The notes under the pieces were generated by a model. That model did no database searches and had not been told where the DNA came from. It worked only from the letters and a program-made list of their open reading frames with translations. Positions 13,036 to 13,158 of a stretch of 13,158 bases of DNA are shown piece by piece. This DNA is from Nitrospirota bacterium (lineage in GTDB: Bacteria > Nitrospirota > Thermodesulfovibrionia > UBA6902), in the NCBI GenBank assembly GCA_024277515.1, contig JAJRVB010000138.1, forward strand, positions 1 to 13,158, given 5' to 3'. The stretch's first letter is position 1, and each line of letters begins with the position of its first letter. Both the position numbers and the translations under genes were made by a program.

Positions 13036-13158
13036 CTAAATATCCTGCATTGGCTTGATGAACTTGATATAAACCATTGTCCAGTTGCCCAGGATGATAA
13101 AAATAATGGCGACAATACTCCCTATGGAGAGAGTAGAAGCGCCCGTAAGGCCCTGCCC
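13036..13158 (-). CDS. C-terminal end of a membrane protein, probably YeeE/YedE family (partial)
   Basis: Only the last 40 residues fall in the window; the gene continues past the right edge. The frame reads GQGLTGASTLSIGSIVA, a long hydrophobic helix (about residues 10-33 of the visible part, IVAIIFIILGNW), and the tail KFIKPMQDI before a TAG stop at 13036-13038. The glycine-rich approach to a final membrane helix is like the end of YeeE/YedE sulfur-compound permeases. The TusA-like gene immediately downstream supports that reading, since such pairs move thiosulfate or sulfur units. With so little sequence the family call is tentative, but coding is likely because the frame is clean and membrane-like. 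Confidence 0.5.
   Translation of the reverse strand, partial: GQGLTGASTLSIGSIVAIIFIILGNWTMVYIKFIKPMQDI

Noticed and set aside
13011..13115. N-terminal extension of the TusA-like frame from a TTG at 13115
   Set aside because: This part is out of frame with, and overlaps, a clean membrane-helix coding end; the TusA-like fold begins at the ATG at 13010.

Overview
The window looks like a piece of chromosome from an anaerobic or microaerophilic Gram-negative bacterium. Signs are an Fe-S/DUF3786 protein, a U32 Fe-S protein, a B12-type radical SAM enzyme, and a YeeE/YedE plus TusA-like sulfur pair. The overall impression is Nitrospirota (Thermodesulfovibrionia-like) or Desulfobacterota. This is inference from gene content, moderate GC and the style of the intergenic palindromic repeats, not a phylogenetic result.

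Layout. Positions 1-3867 (+): the 3' part of a CBS-PAS-GGDEF diguanylate cyclase, a YajQ-family protein (a family with c-di-GMP-binding members), and a 705-codon gene fusing serine O-acetyltransferase (CysE) to cysteinyl-tRNA synthetase (CysS). Positions 3876-4706 (-): a protein with a four-Cys Fe-S domain and DUF3786, convergent with the fusion gene. Positions 4856-6106 (+): a secreted YVTN-type beta-propeller, separated from the next genes by a bidirectional terminator. Positions 6164-8884 (-): a tight cluster read U32 protein, MalK/UgpC-type ABC ATPase, then a very small beta-carbonic-anhydrase-like protein. Positions 9113-10321 (-): a membrane GAF-HD protein of HD-GYP type that lacks the GYP residues, with a palindrome-rich leader. 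Positions 10535-10828 (-): a small conserved-looking protein with a clear promoter. Positions 10916-12364 (-): a B12-binding radical SAM enzyme. Positions 12509-13158 (-): the end of a YeeE/YedE-type membrane protein, a TusA-like protein whose catalytic Cys is replaced, and a short lipoprotein built from a 27-bp tandem repeat, closed by a classic terminator.

Themes. Three genes relate to c-di-GMP (a cyclase with an I-site, a YajQ candidate binder, and a degenerate HD-GYP). Cysteine and sulfur handling appears twice (CysE-CysS fusion; YeeE/TusA-like). The most unusual object is the CysE-CysS fusion. It would put O-acetylserine synthesis and Cys-tRNA charging on one chain, joined by a predicted coiled coil. 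Several genes lack a Shine-Dalgarno but have a -10-like hexamer 5-8 nt before the ATG, which suggests leaderless transcripts. No tRNA, rRNA, CRISPR, insertion sequence or riboswitch was recognised, and no gene-free stretch exceeds 300 bases.
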